This document shows, piece by piece, positions 1 to 6,124 of a stretch of DNA of 6,436 nt. A program made the translations under genes and the position numbers. The notes under the pieces are model-generated. The model worked only from the letters and a program-made list of their open reading frames with translations. It was not told the origin of the DNA and did not search any database. The DNA comes from JBFMFE01 sp040752295 (GTDB lineage: Bacteria; UBP15; UBA6099; JBFMBQ01). Each line of letters opens with the position of its first letter. Positions within the stretch are counted from its first letter, which is position 1. The stretch lies in assembly GCA_040752295.1 (NCBI GenBank), contig JBFMFE010000281.1, forward strand, positions 1-6,436. The letters run 5' to 3'.

Positions 1-1205
1 TCGCGGTTGCCCGCCTGTTCGATGACGCGGTTGGAGGCGAAATCGGAATCGCCGACAACGACGAGGCGTGCGGGTTTTTTCCCCTTCTTTCTCTCGGCGG
101 CGACGGCGATGGAAAGGGGACCTTCCCTGTCCGCGCCGGGGTCGAGCGCCGGCGGTTCCGGCGATTCGAGGTCGGTCTCCGCCCAGCTGTCGGCGCTCGT
201 GCGCAGCAGTTCGCTCGTCTCGACGCCCTTGCGGGGGTTTTCCTCCCTGCCGCTCACCGTCCGGACGAGCGGGAAAAGCGTCGCGATGCGCTCCGTCCTG
301 AGCGCCTCGGTTATGTCGTGGTAGGCGTAGCTCGGGATAGGCGTGAACGGACCGAAGAAGAACATGGAACCCCTGTCCACGACGGCGTCCTCGCCCACGA
401 TGACGTTCCACCTTTTGAGGAGGTTTTTAAGTCCCGCGTCGCGTCCCGGGTCAAGCAGGACGAGCGCCTTGCCGCCGCCGTTGAGGAACCGTGCGATCTC
501 CTTCACTTCCTGGGAGAAGAGGGGCTTTCTCGGGGAGGCGACGGCAACGACGTCGCAGTCCGCGGGTATCTCGTGCGCCTTCATCAGTTCGAGCGCCTCG
601 ACCCTGTAGTTTTCCTTTTCGAGCGCGTCCTTCGCCGCGGAGAAGCCCTCGTCGCCGGACTCGCCGACGCCGTGCTCGCCGTGTCCCTCGACGAAACAGA
701 CCTTCCTTCTCACCCGCGCGGTGACGGCGATTATGGCGTTCGTGAAGGCTTCCTCGCCCTTGAACTCCGGCGGTCTCTGCTCGTAGGGGTTGAACGAGTA
801 GCGGCTGAGCAGTTCGGACTCGAGGACGTCCTTTCTGGAGGAACCGGACTCGAAGACGACGACGCGGGACTCCCGGATTCCAAACTTCTTCGCCTCTGCG
901 GGGTCCTTCTCGGGGTCCACGAAGCGGTGGTTTATCCTGCCGCTCCCGTAGCGGTATTCGTTCAGCAGGTCGGACGCCTGTTCCCTGACGGGGTCAACTT
1001 CGCTCATGAAGGCGGTGATCTTCACATCGGCGTCGAGGTACTTGAGGATCTTCACCGTCTGGGAGGTGAGGCTGAACTCGCGGGATGCCGTGAGATCGTA
1101 CCTGAAGTGGCGCCTGTCGGCTATGTAATAGAGCACGCAGACGATGCCGATCACCGCGGCGGTCATGAAGATGGAATTGACGAGGAATTTATGATATCTT
1201 CTCAT
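1..1205 (-). CDS. GldG-like ABC transporter auxiliary protein, 3' end cut by window edge
   Basis: The frame is open for 401 codons from ATG 1205 to the window edge without a stop; the C-terminus is missing. Residues about 8-28 form one membrane anchor (LVNSIFMTAAVIGIVCVLYY), followed by YDLTASREFSLTSQT (36-50), the usual opening of GldG/ABC_transp_aux proteins. Further family-like stretches are VCFVEGHGEHG (169-179), ALVLLDPG (247-254) and RLVVVGDSDFASNR (380-393). The body should be extracytoplasmic and the full-length protein usually ends in a second membrane helix, lost here. GldG works with GldF and GldA in Flavobacterium gliding and secretion; homologues are widespread in non-gliding bacteria with unknown substrates. 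The gene starts 11 nt after the permease stop, with AGGTGAG as ribosome binding site 5 nt before ATG, so the two are surely cotranscribed. Family assignment is firm; the function in this organism is not known. Confidence 0.85.
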   Translation of the reverse strand, partial: MRRYHKFLVNSIFMTAAVIGIVCVLYYIADRRHFRYDLTASREFSLTSQTVKILKYLDADVKITAFMSEVDPVREQASDLLNEYRYGSGRINHRFVDPEKDPAEAKKFGIRESRVVVFESGSSRKDVLESELLSRYSFNPYEQRPPEFKGEEAFTNAIIAVTARVRRKVCFVEGHGEHGVGESGDEGFSAAKDALEKENYRVEALELMKAHEIPADCDVVAVASPRKPLFSQEVKEIARFLNGGGKALVLLDPGRDAGLKNLLKRWNVIVGEDAVVDRGSMFFFGPFTPIPSYAYHDITEALRTERIATLFPLVRTVSGREENPRKGVETSELLRTSADSWAETDLESPEPPALDPGADREGPLSIAVAAERKKGKKPARLVVVGDSDFASNRVIEQAGNR

Positions 1206-1216
1206 GGTCGCTCACC

Positions 1217-1924
1217 TCACCATCGCCTTGTTTCGAGGCTTCTTATCGAGAGGAACAGGAAGAGGAAAACGAGGGCGAAATAATAGTAGACGTGGACGGT
1301 GTCCACCACGCCCTTCTCGAAATCGTTGTAGTGGCGCAGTATCGAGAGCGCCTCGAAGACCTTTGTGGAAGCCATTCCGAGCGCGCCCGCCGCCCACTCT
1401 ATGAGCCACAGAAGAAGGAGTATCCCGAAGGCGACGATCCCGGCGACCATCTGGTTGTTCGTGAGTGAAGAGGCGAAAAGCCCGACGGCGACGAAAGCCG
1501 CGCCCATCAGAAGCAGTCCGGCGTAGCCGCCGAGTATCGGTCCGAGGTCGGGGTCGCCGAACCTGAACAGGATCGCCGGAAACTCCGCGCTGAGCGCGAG
1601 CATGGCGGCGAAAAGCGTCAGGACGGCGAAGTACTTTCCGAGAACGATCTGCCAGAGCGTCACCGGCGTGGTCATCAGAAGCTCGTCGGTTCCGGTGCGG
1701 TGCTCCTCGGCGAAGGCGCGCATGGTCATGAGAGGGCTTATGAGCAGCAGTATGATCGCCATGTTGCCGAACACGTACCTCATCGAAGCCTCGCGCGTGT
1801 TGAACAGTATCAGCGCGAAAAAGTAGCCCGTCAGTCCGAGGAAGACCCCCATCACGACGTAGGCGAGCGGCGAGACGAAAAGGGTCTTCAGTTCCTTTCT
1901 GTAAATGGCGAAGGTCTTACTCAA
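1217..1924 (-). CDS. ABC-2 type transporter permease, GldF-like
   Basis: Integral membrane subunit of an ABC-2 exporter, 235 residues from the proposed start. It begins SKTFAIYRKELKTLFVSP, the cytoplasmic amphipathic start typical of this family, then shows about six hydrophobic segments (roughly 20-42, 53-68, 97-119, 133-152, 159-180, 213-227). The diagnostic stretch LMTMRAFAEEHRTGTDELL (65-83), followed by TTPV, sits between helices two and three and is near-invariant in GldF/NosY-like permeases. I chose TTG at 1924 because a perfect GGAGGTGA lies 5 nt upstream of it. The alternative GTG at 1933 overlaps that ribosome binding site and would add only VTP, and the longer upstream frame is a shadow of the ATPase gene. 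The TTG overlaps the ATPase stop by 8 nt, which implies translational coupling. It should pair with the ATPase upstream and the GldG-like protein downstream; the exported substrate cannot be read from sequence. Confidence 0.9.
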   Translation of the reverse strand: MSKTFAIYRKELKTLFVSPLAYVVMGVFLGLTGYFFALILFNTREASMRYVFGNMAIILLLISPLMTMRAFAEEHRTGTDELLMTTPVTLWQIVLGKYFAVLTLFAAMLALSAEFPAILFRFGDPDLGPILGGYAGLLLMGAAFVAVGLFASSLTNNQMVAGIVAFGILLLLWLIEWAAGALGMASTKVFEALSILRHYNDFEKGVVDTVHVYYYFALVFLFLFLSIRSLETRRW

Positions 1925-2738
1925 CGGCGTCACCTCCCCCGTCGTCGTCCTGCGCGTCGTCCGCCGTGAGCCGCAGGAAAACGTTTTCCAGCCCCGACGC
2001 GCGGGCGTAGAGCGATTCTGTGGACTCCCACTGCCGGGGTTCCCGTTTCGCGCCGTCCCCGCCCTTCCCTTCCGCGAGTTTGACAAGCTCCTCGTGTGTG
2101 CCTTCGGCGAGCACCCTGCCGCGGTTGAGTATGACCACCCTCTCGCAGACGGCGCTGACCTCGGTGATGATGTGGGAGCTGAAGATGACCGTGTGCGAAC
2201 CGCGCAGGCTCTGAATGAGCCTGCGGATTTCGATGATCTGGCGCGGGTCCATTCCGACGGTCGGCTCATCGAGTATGAGCAGCGGCGGGTCGCCGAGCAG
2301 AGCCTGTGCGAGCCCGACGCGCTGTTTGAAGCCCCGGGAGAGATTTCCCACGAGGCGCCCCGCGACGGCAGCGACGCCGGCTTTCTCCATTGCCGCGGCG
2401 ACGCATTCGGAGCGCCTCTTGCGGGGAATGCCCTTCAGCTCGCACACGTACCTCAGGAACGAGGCGACCGTCATGTCGTTGTACAGCGGGGGGATTTCGG
2501 GGAGGTAGCCTGTGCGCCGCTTGACCTTGAGCGCGTGGTCGAAGGCGTCAAGCCCTCCCACGCGCACCGCGCCGGACGTGGCGGGGAGGTAGCCGGTGAT
2601 GATCCGCATAAGCGTCGTTTTTCCCGCGCCGTTGGGACCCAGGAGACCGAGTATCTCGCCCTCCTTCACGGAGAAGGTGACGCCGCTAACAGCGTTCAGC
2701 CTGCCGTACCTCTTGGAAACCGATTCGACATCAACCAT
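1917..2738 (-). CDS. ABC transporter ATP-binding protein, GldA-like
   Basis: Cytoplasmic ATPase of the ABC-2 exporter, 273 residues. Complete nucleotide-binding domain: Walker A GPNGAGKTT (34-42), Q-loop region GYLPEIPPLY (77-86, glutamate in place of the usual glutamine, as is common in the GldA/CcmA-type group), signature LSRGFKQRVGLAQAL (133-147), Walker B LLILDEP (153-159), D-loop GMD (162-164) and switch histidine H189 in SSHI. LSRGFKQRVGLAQAL is characteristic of GldA/NosF-like ATPases. After about residue 222 comes a charged linker and then a GldA-type C-terminal segment ending in an acidic tail (DDAQDDDGGGD). ATG 2738 has GGAGG 8 nt upstream. It is the first gene of the three-gene cassette and is separated from the glycosyltransferase gene by 50 nt that hold a candidate promoter. 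All catalytic residues are present, so it should be active. Confidence 0.93.
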   Translation of the reverse strand: MVDVESVSKRYGRLNAVSGVTFSVKEGEILGLLGPNGAGKTTLMRIITGYLPATSGAVRVGGLDAFDHALKVKRRTGYLPEIPPLYNDMTVASFLRYVCELKGIPRKRRSECVAAAMEKAGVAAVAGRLVGNLSRGFKQRVGLAQALLGDPPLLILDEPTVGMDPRQIIEIRRLIQSLRGSHTVIFSSHIITEVSAVCERVVILNRGRVLAEGTHEELVKLAEGKGGDGAKREPRQWESTESLYARASGLENVFLRLTADDAQDDDGGGDAVE

Positions 2739-2785
2739 GTGCGCTTCCTCCGTTAATCGAAACGCGTTTTTCAGTACGGGAAATA

Positions 2786-2814
2786 ATATTATGACGGGCT
2801 GCCGCGATTTTCAA
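2786..2814 (-). promoter_or_regulatory. Candidate sigma-70 promoter for the ABC cassette
   Basis: On the minus strand TTGAAA (2814-2809, 5 of 6 consensus) is followed after exactly 17 nt by TAATAT (2791-2786, 4 of 6). An overlapping CATAAT, at a shorter 15-nt spacing, could serve instead. The -10 overlaps the TAA stop of the glycosyltransferase gene, and transcription would start about 40 nt upstream of the ATPase ATG. This is pattern-based only; the AT-rich patch stands out in otherwise GC-rich DNA, which raises both its visibility and the chance of coincidence. Confidence 0.4.
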
Positions 2815-3514
2815 CCGGCTTGCGCGTCCTGACAAGGAGGTTGTATTTCAGAATGCACCAGACCGCCGCAAGCCCGTCGCGCCAGGTTATCTTTTTTCCC
2901 TCGCGGTACGTGCGCCCGTGGTATGAGATGCCCACTTCGTACACCCTGCACCCCGGAATCCTTGCGATCTTCGCGGTGATTTCCGGCTCGAAACCGAAGC
3001 GGTTCTGCTCGATCCTTATGCTTTTTATTATCTCCGCGCGGAATGCCTTGTAGCAGGTTTCCATGTCGGTGAGGTTGAGGTTGGTGAGCATGTTCGAGAG
3101 GAGCGTAAGGAGCCTGTTTCCGATGTAGTGCCAGAAGAAGAGCACCCTGTGTTCGCGGCTTCCGACGAAGCGTGAGCCGTAGACGACGTCGGCGTCGCCG
3201 GCGGCGATGGGTCCGATCAGCGCGTGGTAGTCTTCGGGATCGTACTCGAGGTCGGCGTCCTGTATGATCACGACGTCGCCGGCGGCATGGCGCACGCCGG
3301 TCCGGATTGCGGCGCCCTTTCCCATGTTTTTTTCGTGGAGCAGCAGTTGATCGTGCGCGCCGGTCATGCCCCGGAGCACCTCCCGCGTGCCGTCGGTGGA
3401 GGCGTCGTCCACGACGATTATCTCCTTTTCGAGAGCCACCGAGCGCACCCGCGCGATTATCTCGGCGATTGTGCCCTTTTCGTTGTAAACGGGGATTATG
3501 ACGGACAGTTTCAT
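2789..3514 (-). CDS. Family 2 glycosyltransferase, dolichyl/polyprenyl-phosphate sugar transferase type
   Basis: 241-residue GT-A fold inverting glycosyltransferase. It opens MKLSVIIPVYNEKGTI, then IIVVDDASTDGT (32-43; D36 and D37 bind the nucleotide), NMGKGAAIRTG (63-73) and the metal-binding DADLEYDPEDY (86-96). Acceptor-side motifs are LTDMETCYKAFR (148-159), FGFEPEITAKIA (173-184) and YHGRTYREGKKITWRDG (198-214), as in DPM1-like enzymes. These enzymes move a sugar from a nucleotide donor to a polyprenyl phosphate on the cytoplasmic face of the membrane. There are no C-terminal membrane helices, so it is the short soluble or peripheral form. Its ATG overlaps the stop of the ligase-like gene in ATGA, showing translational coupling with surface-glycan synthesis. 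Donor sugar and acceptor are unknown; transfer directly to a lipid-linked glycan is also possible. Confidence 0.9.
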   Translation of the reverse strand: MKLSVIIPVYNEKGTIAEIIARVRSVALEKEIIVVDDASTDGTREVLRGMTGAHDQLLLHEKNMGKGAAIRTGVRHAAGDVVIIQDADLEYDPEDYHALIGPIAAGDADVVYGSRFVGSREHRVLFFWHYIGNRLLTLLSNMLTNLNLTDMETCYKAFRAEIIKSIRIEQNRFGFEPEITAKIARIPGCRVYEVGISYHGRTYREGKKITWRDGLAAVWCILKYNLLVRTRKPVENRGSPS

Positions 3515-4974
3515 TTTCCGCTCTTGATGAGGTCGTCAATCTTGTGCGGCAGGCACGCCATGAACCAGACGTAGCCCATGAAGGTTACGACCCTCTGCTG
3601 CATGTTGGTTACGAACAGTAAGGACACGGTGCACAGCGCGCAGAAGACACCGAAGGCGGCGGCGCGGTAGCGGACGTCGCCGCCGCCGCGGTAAACCGCG
3701 AACGCCTTTCTGATGACCAGGAAGAAGCCAGCCGCGAACAACAGGAACCCCGGTATGCCGGAGTCGAGCATCACGTCGAAATAGGCGCTGTGGGGGGTCA
3801 TGTCCGGCGGGCTGATCTCGAGTTCGAGGTTCGGGCTGAAGTGAAGAACGTCCCTGAACTTGAAAGCGAAATAGCCGAAACCCCACGGGTTTTCGGCGAG
3901 CCATTTCGCTATGCCCTTCCATAAGACCAGCCTTTGCATGGTGGACGGGTCCGGACCGCCCTCCGCGAAGGTGTACTTTATCACGTTGTATTCCACGGGC
4001 ACGAGGAAATAGAGCGTGAAGATCAGCGCGGCGGCGAAAAGAAACAGATGCGTGACGACGACCCACCGGAGCGTCCTGCGCGCCTTGAGGTGAAGAACGA
4101 AAAATATGAGTATGGGGACGAATGCGCCGAGGAGCGCCGAGCGCGACGCGATCAGAACGATTGCGGCGAGATACACCGCCCCGAGCGCCGCCGCGGGCTT
4201 CCAGAGCTTCCTGTTCACGAAAACATATCCCGCGAGAAAGCTCGCCACGTACGCGATGAACCCGCCCACGACGTTCGGGTTGCCGTACAGCATTCCGATG
4301 TAGCGCATCGCGGGCAGCGAGTATGTCAGTTCCCGCAGTTTGTAGAGGCTGTACACGCCGAACGTCTTCATAAAATAAACGTAGATGAGGACGTTGAAGA
4401 GCGAGATTGCAAGGGCGGCGGCGAGCATCACGGCGAGCGCCTGGTTCAGGCGGCGCCCGTCGCCGATGAAGTAGAGTCCGAAGAAGTACATCGTCATGCC
4501 CATGACTAAAAGGACCCAGTTGGTCATGGAGGCGCGGAAGTACGCCGGCGCCCCGGTGTAGACCGGGTAAAGGTAGAATCCGCATACGATCGCGAACAGG
4601 ATGAAGAGGACGCCCGGTTCGGTGATCTTTATCCTGAGGTCCGTCCTGGTCACGAGTTCGCGCGAGAGGACGAGGACGAAAAGCAGCGTGACGAATATGT
4701 TGACGTTCGTCAGCATAGCCGCGGGAATCAAATCCGGCATGGGCACGAGAAAAAGCGTCAGAAGGAATAAATAGAACGGTCTGTTCACGAGGAAGACGGA
4801 GAGGCAGAGCAGAAGAAGCCAGCCCGCCGCGAAGATGCGCCGCCCGGCGGGCATGACGCCGAGGAGCGCGCCCGCAAGGATGAACGCCGCGAGCATGAAC
4901 GCCTCGCGGTTCCGTTCGTAAAAGTCCAGAGCCGGACCGGGGCGCAGCCGTATAAACGCTGACTTATGACTCAT
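3511..4974 (-). CDS. O-antigen ligase / Wzy-like polysaccharide polymerase membrane protein
   Basis: 487 residues, with about eleven or more hydrophobic segments from residue 27 to 474. Features of the O-antigen ligase/polymerase (Wzy_C, WaaL-like) family are GNPNVVGGF (231-239), IASRSALLGA (275-284), a large extracytoplasmic loop after about 322 with QRLVLWKGIAKWLAENPWGF (347-366), and TPHSAYFDVMLDSGIPGF (393-410), where the histidine is the usual functional residue. Such proteins join or polymerise lipid-linked glycans on the outer face of the inner membrane; ligase and polymerase cannot be told apart by sequence alone. ATG 4974 gives the longest frame but has no good ribosome binding site. 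ATG 4896 (residue 27), with GAGG 5 nt upstream, is a real alternative that would start right at the first helix. The IS630 element ends 34 nt upstream, so the native promoter may have been moved away. The gene overlaps the next one by 4 nt. Confidence 0.85.
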   Translation of the reverse strand: MSHKSAFIRLRPGPALDFYERNREAFMLAAFILAGALLGVMPAGRRIFAAGWLLLLCLSVFLVNRPFYLFLLTLFLVPMPDLIPAAMLTNVNIFVTLLFVLVLSRELVTRTDLRIKITEPGVLFILFAIVCGFYLYPVYTGAPAYFRASMTNWVLLVMGMTMYFFGLYFIGDGRRLNQALAVMLAAALAISLFNVLIYVYFMKTFGVYSLYKLRELTYSLPAMRYIGMLYGNPNVVGGFIAYVASFLAGYVFVNRKLWKPAAALGAVYLAAIVLIASRSALLGAFVPILIFFVLHLKARRTLRWVVVTHLFLFAAALIFTLYFLVPVEYNVIKYTFAEGGPDPSTMQRLVLWKGIAKWLAENPWGFGYFAFKFRDVLHFSPNLELEISPPDMTPHSAYFDVMLDSGIPGFLLFAAGFFLVIRKAFAVYRGGGDVRYRAAAFGVFCALCTVSLLFVTNMQQRVVTFMGYVWFMACLPHKIDDLIKSGK

Positions 4975-4980
4975 GACTCA
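4960..4980. repeat. Three imperfect 7-bp tandem repeats over the ligase start codon
   Basis: On the plus strand TGACTTA, TGACTCA and TGACTCA follow each other directly. Read on the minus strand they create two out-of-frame ATGs 7 nt apart (4981 and 4974); the upstream one opens a five-codon frame ending in TAA at 4964 inside the ligase start region. A 7-nt slip would change the reading frame relative to any upstream signal. Function is unknown and the array is very short. Confidence 0.5.
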
Positions 4981-5008
4981 TCGTGTCCAGGTAAAAAAGC
5001 AATCTATA

Positions 5009-5035
5009 CACAGCGTCTTAAATAACTGCGCATAA
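5009..5035. repeat. IS630 left terminal inverted repeat
   Basis: 27 bp starting CACAGCGTCTTAAATAA and ending TGCGCATAA; it matches the right repeat except T/A at position 10 and C/T at position 18. It contains the transposase stop codon TAA (5020-5018 on the minus strand). The outer neighbour is the target TA (5007-5008). A second CTGCGCA lies just inside (5037-5043), not mirrored at the other end. Confidence 0.92.
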
Positions 5036-5570
5036 TCTGCGCAGGGTATCATTGGGTTTGCGCCATGCGGCGAATTGACCAAAAACGGTTTCGACCAAGT
5101 CATCAAGGGATTCAAAGTAACGATTGTGCGTACATATACGGCGCGTTAGTTTCCATACTCGCTCCACGCAATTCAAATCCGGGCTGTAGGCTGGAAGGAA
5201 GTCGAGCCGTAAGGCACGCTTGTATTCTTTCAACCAAGGCAGAATCATTTTTACATGATGCCAACGGGCATTGTCCAGAATCACAAGAATCATACGGGCG
5301 CGGCGCTTATGACGCAAGAGGCATTTCAAGAACGCCGGAAATGTCCCGGCGTCGAAACATTCCGCGCGGCTTGCAACGAACGGTCCGTCATCGGGCCGCA
5401 CGGCGCCAAATGCCCCGACGCTCCTGCGTGTTGGAGCGTGCAGCACGAACGGGTCCACTTCCTCCGGGGGCACCCACATGCGGCAGCGTGAGCCGTGTTG
5501 TTGAAAGCGGCATTCATCTTCGAACCGCAAGTCAAGATCGTCTCTTGCGGCGAGTCGCAGGAGTTTTTTT
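5018..5570 (-). CDS. IS630 transposase, downstream frame (DDE catalytic domain)
   Basis: This is the C-terminal part of the IS630 transposase, which lies one base forward of the upstream frame. From the A run it reads IKKLLRLAARDDLDLRFEDE and on to a TAA at 5018. All three catalytic acids are visible: the first D in LRFEDECRFQ (codon 5518-5516), the second in LVILDNARWHH (5275-5273) and the E in SPDLNCVERVW (5164-5162), with 36 residues between the second D and E. The frame stays open upstream to about 5683, but that N-terminal stretch (rich in Cys and Ser) is a shadow of the upstream frame and not family-like, so translation most likely enters here by frameshift. Joined with the upstream part it gives 345 residues, normal for IS630. 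Residues are intact, so only the frame break argues against activity. Confidence 0.8.
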
Positions 5571-6056
5571 ATATCGGCGTTGCGCCTCCGGGTCGGTATG
5601 GGCAATGACCGGACGGGGCTTGCGCAGACGAAATCCGAGTTGGTGCAACAATCGCTGGCACTGTCGCACTTGGAGGGATACATTGTGCCTGAGGTTCAGA
5701 TGATGGCTGAGCAGTTTCCCATCCCAAAGGTTTTGGGCGTAGCCAAAATCCCGCGGCGAGCGCCGCAGAGCCAGCGCTGCGGACCTGCGGGTTTTCTCAT
5801 CCATCGAAGACGGACGCCCCGATCTTTGTATTTCTTCCAATCCCGCGAATCCGCTCTTTTCAAAGCGCTTGACCCAACTCTCGACCGTCCGGGGACTGTG
5901 GCCCAGAAGCCCCGCCGCTTCATAACAACTGTACCCGGCGCAAACCAACAGTATCCCATGCAGCCTGTGGTCGTACCGGGATTCCTCGGATCGTTGGATT
6001 TCCCGTTGCACGGCGATTCGCATGATGTCCGCTTCTTTTATCTCGAATCTGCGCAT
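5532..6056 (-). CDS. IS630 transposase, upstream frame (DNA-binding domain)
   Basis: N-terminal part of the transposase, 174 residues to its own stop. It carries a helix-turn-helix at about 33-69 (LVCAGYSCYEAAGLLGHSPR and TVESWVKRFEKSGF), the GRPS linker (80-83) and a second winged-helix-like region (about 114-145, LLSHHLNLRHNVS to LLHQLGFRLRKP) followed by PVIAHTDPEAQRRYKK. Homology stops at KK, after which TPATRRKRRS is out-of-frame tail. ATG 6056 is chosen because AGGAGG (6070-6065) lies 8 nt upstream; the in-frame GTG at 6065 overlaps that ribosome binding site. These domains recognise the terminal inverted repeats. Made alone, this product could bind the ends without cutting and act as a regulator, but that is inference. 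Confidence 0.8.
   Translation of the reverse strand: MRRFEIKEADIMRIAVQREIQRSEESRYDHRLHGILLVCAGYSCYEAAGLLGHSPRTVESWVKRFEKSGFAGLEEIQRSGRPSSMDEKTRRSAALALRRSPRDFGYAQNLWDGKLLSHHLNLRHNVSLQVRQCQRLLHQLGFRLRKPRPVIAHTDPEAQRRYKKTPATRRKRRS
5564..5570 (-). other. A7 run at the transposase frame junction (+1 shift)
   Basis: On the minus strand the upstream frame reads TAT AAA AAA ACT and the downstream frame ATA AAA AAA CTC. Moving from the first to the second needs a +1 shift or loss of one A. A lysine tRNA on the last AAA could slip forward one base onto another AAA, or RNA polymerase could slip on the run. Equally, a one-base insertion in an original A6 would give the same picture and an inactive gene. 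Confidence 0.6.
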
Positions 6057-6064
6057 CGCGCTCA

Positions 6065-6070
6065 CCTCCT
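6065..6070 (-). promoter_or_regulatory. Transposase ribosome binding site
   Basis: AGGAGG on the minus strand lies 8 nt before ATG 6056 and decides that start over the overlapping GTG at 6065. Confidence 0.7.
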
Positions 6071-6076
6071 GCCGGC

Positions 6077-6105
6077 ATTATAGCAGAAGGGACATTTATG
6101 CGCAA
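6077..6105 (-). promoter_or_regulatory. IS630 transposase promoter
   Basis: A perfect -10 TATAAT (6082-6077) stands 17 nt from TTGCGC (6105-6100), which keeps the TTG of the -35 consensus. The -35 lies inside the right inverted repeat, so transposase bound to its end would block its own transcription. The expected start near 6070 would leave only about 14 nt of leader before ATG 6056. Confidence 0.6.
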
Positions 6106-6122
6106 TTATTTATGACGCTGTG
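6096..6122. repeat. IS630 right terminal inverted repeat
   Basis: Reverse complement reads CACAGCGTCATAAATAA then TTGCGCATAA, matching the left end at 25 of 27 positions. The target TA follows at 6123-6124. It contains the -35 hexamer of the transposase promoter. Confidence 0.92.
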
Positions 6123-6124
6123 TA

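Larger units (their letters stand above)
5009..6122 (-). mobile_element. Complete IS630-family insertion sequence, 1114 bp
   Basis: Both ends are present. The termini read CACAGCGTC inward and continue as a 27-bp inverted repeat (5009-5035 and 6096-6122) with only two mismatches. TA dinucleotides flank it exactly (5007-5008 and 6123-6124), the target duplication made by IS630/Tc1-mariner-type transposases. Length, one transposase coding region filling the element, and a DDE transposase with IS630 motifs all agree with the family. The element is more AT-rich than its host DNA. The transposase reads on the minus strand, in the same direction as the polysaccharide genes, and its stop codon lies inside the left repeat. 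It may be mobile if the split frame is bridged by frameshifting. Confidence 0.92.

Noticed and set aside
318..1283. 321-codon plus-strand open frame opposite the GldG-like gene
   Set aside because: The minus strand encodes a protein with clear family motifs in the same place; long antisense frames are expected in GC-rich coding DNA and this one shows no recognisable domain.
1905..2756. 283-codon plus-strand frame opposite the ATPase
   Set aside because: Antisense shadow of an ATPase with all catalytic motifs; the translation has no fold-like features.
2759..2772. AAACGCGTTT palindrome followed by T's as a terminator
   Set aside because: The stem is only five pairs with no loop, and the T run follows on the plus strand where no gene ends.
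2811..3539. 242-codon minus-strand frame over the glycosyltransferase
   Set aside because: Arg/His-rich shifted-frame translation; the correct frame carries the GT2 motifs.
3536..4585. 349-codon minus-strand frame inside the ligase gene
   Set aside because: Shifted-frame shadow, Arg-rich and without hydrophobic segments, whereas the real frame is a membrane protein.
4964..4981. Five-codon leader frame overlapping the ligase start
   Set aside because: It arises from the 7-bp repeat and has no ribosome binding site or attenuator-like structure, so a regulatory peptide is not supported.
4999..5030. New promoter made at the IS left end (TATAGA at the TA junction)
   Set aside because: TATAGA is created by the target TA, but no -35-like hexamer lies 15-19 nt upstream on the minus strand.
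5580..6083. 167-codon plus-strand frame in the IS element
   Set aside because: Opposite the transposase DNA-binding domain; no start signal or family resemblance.
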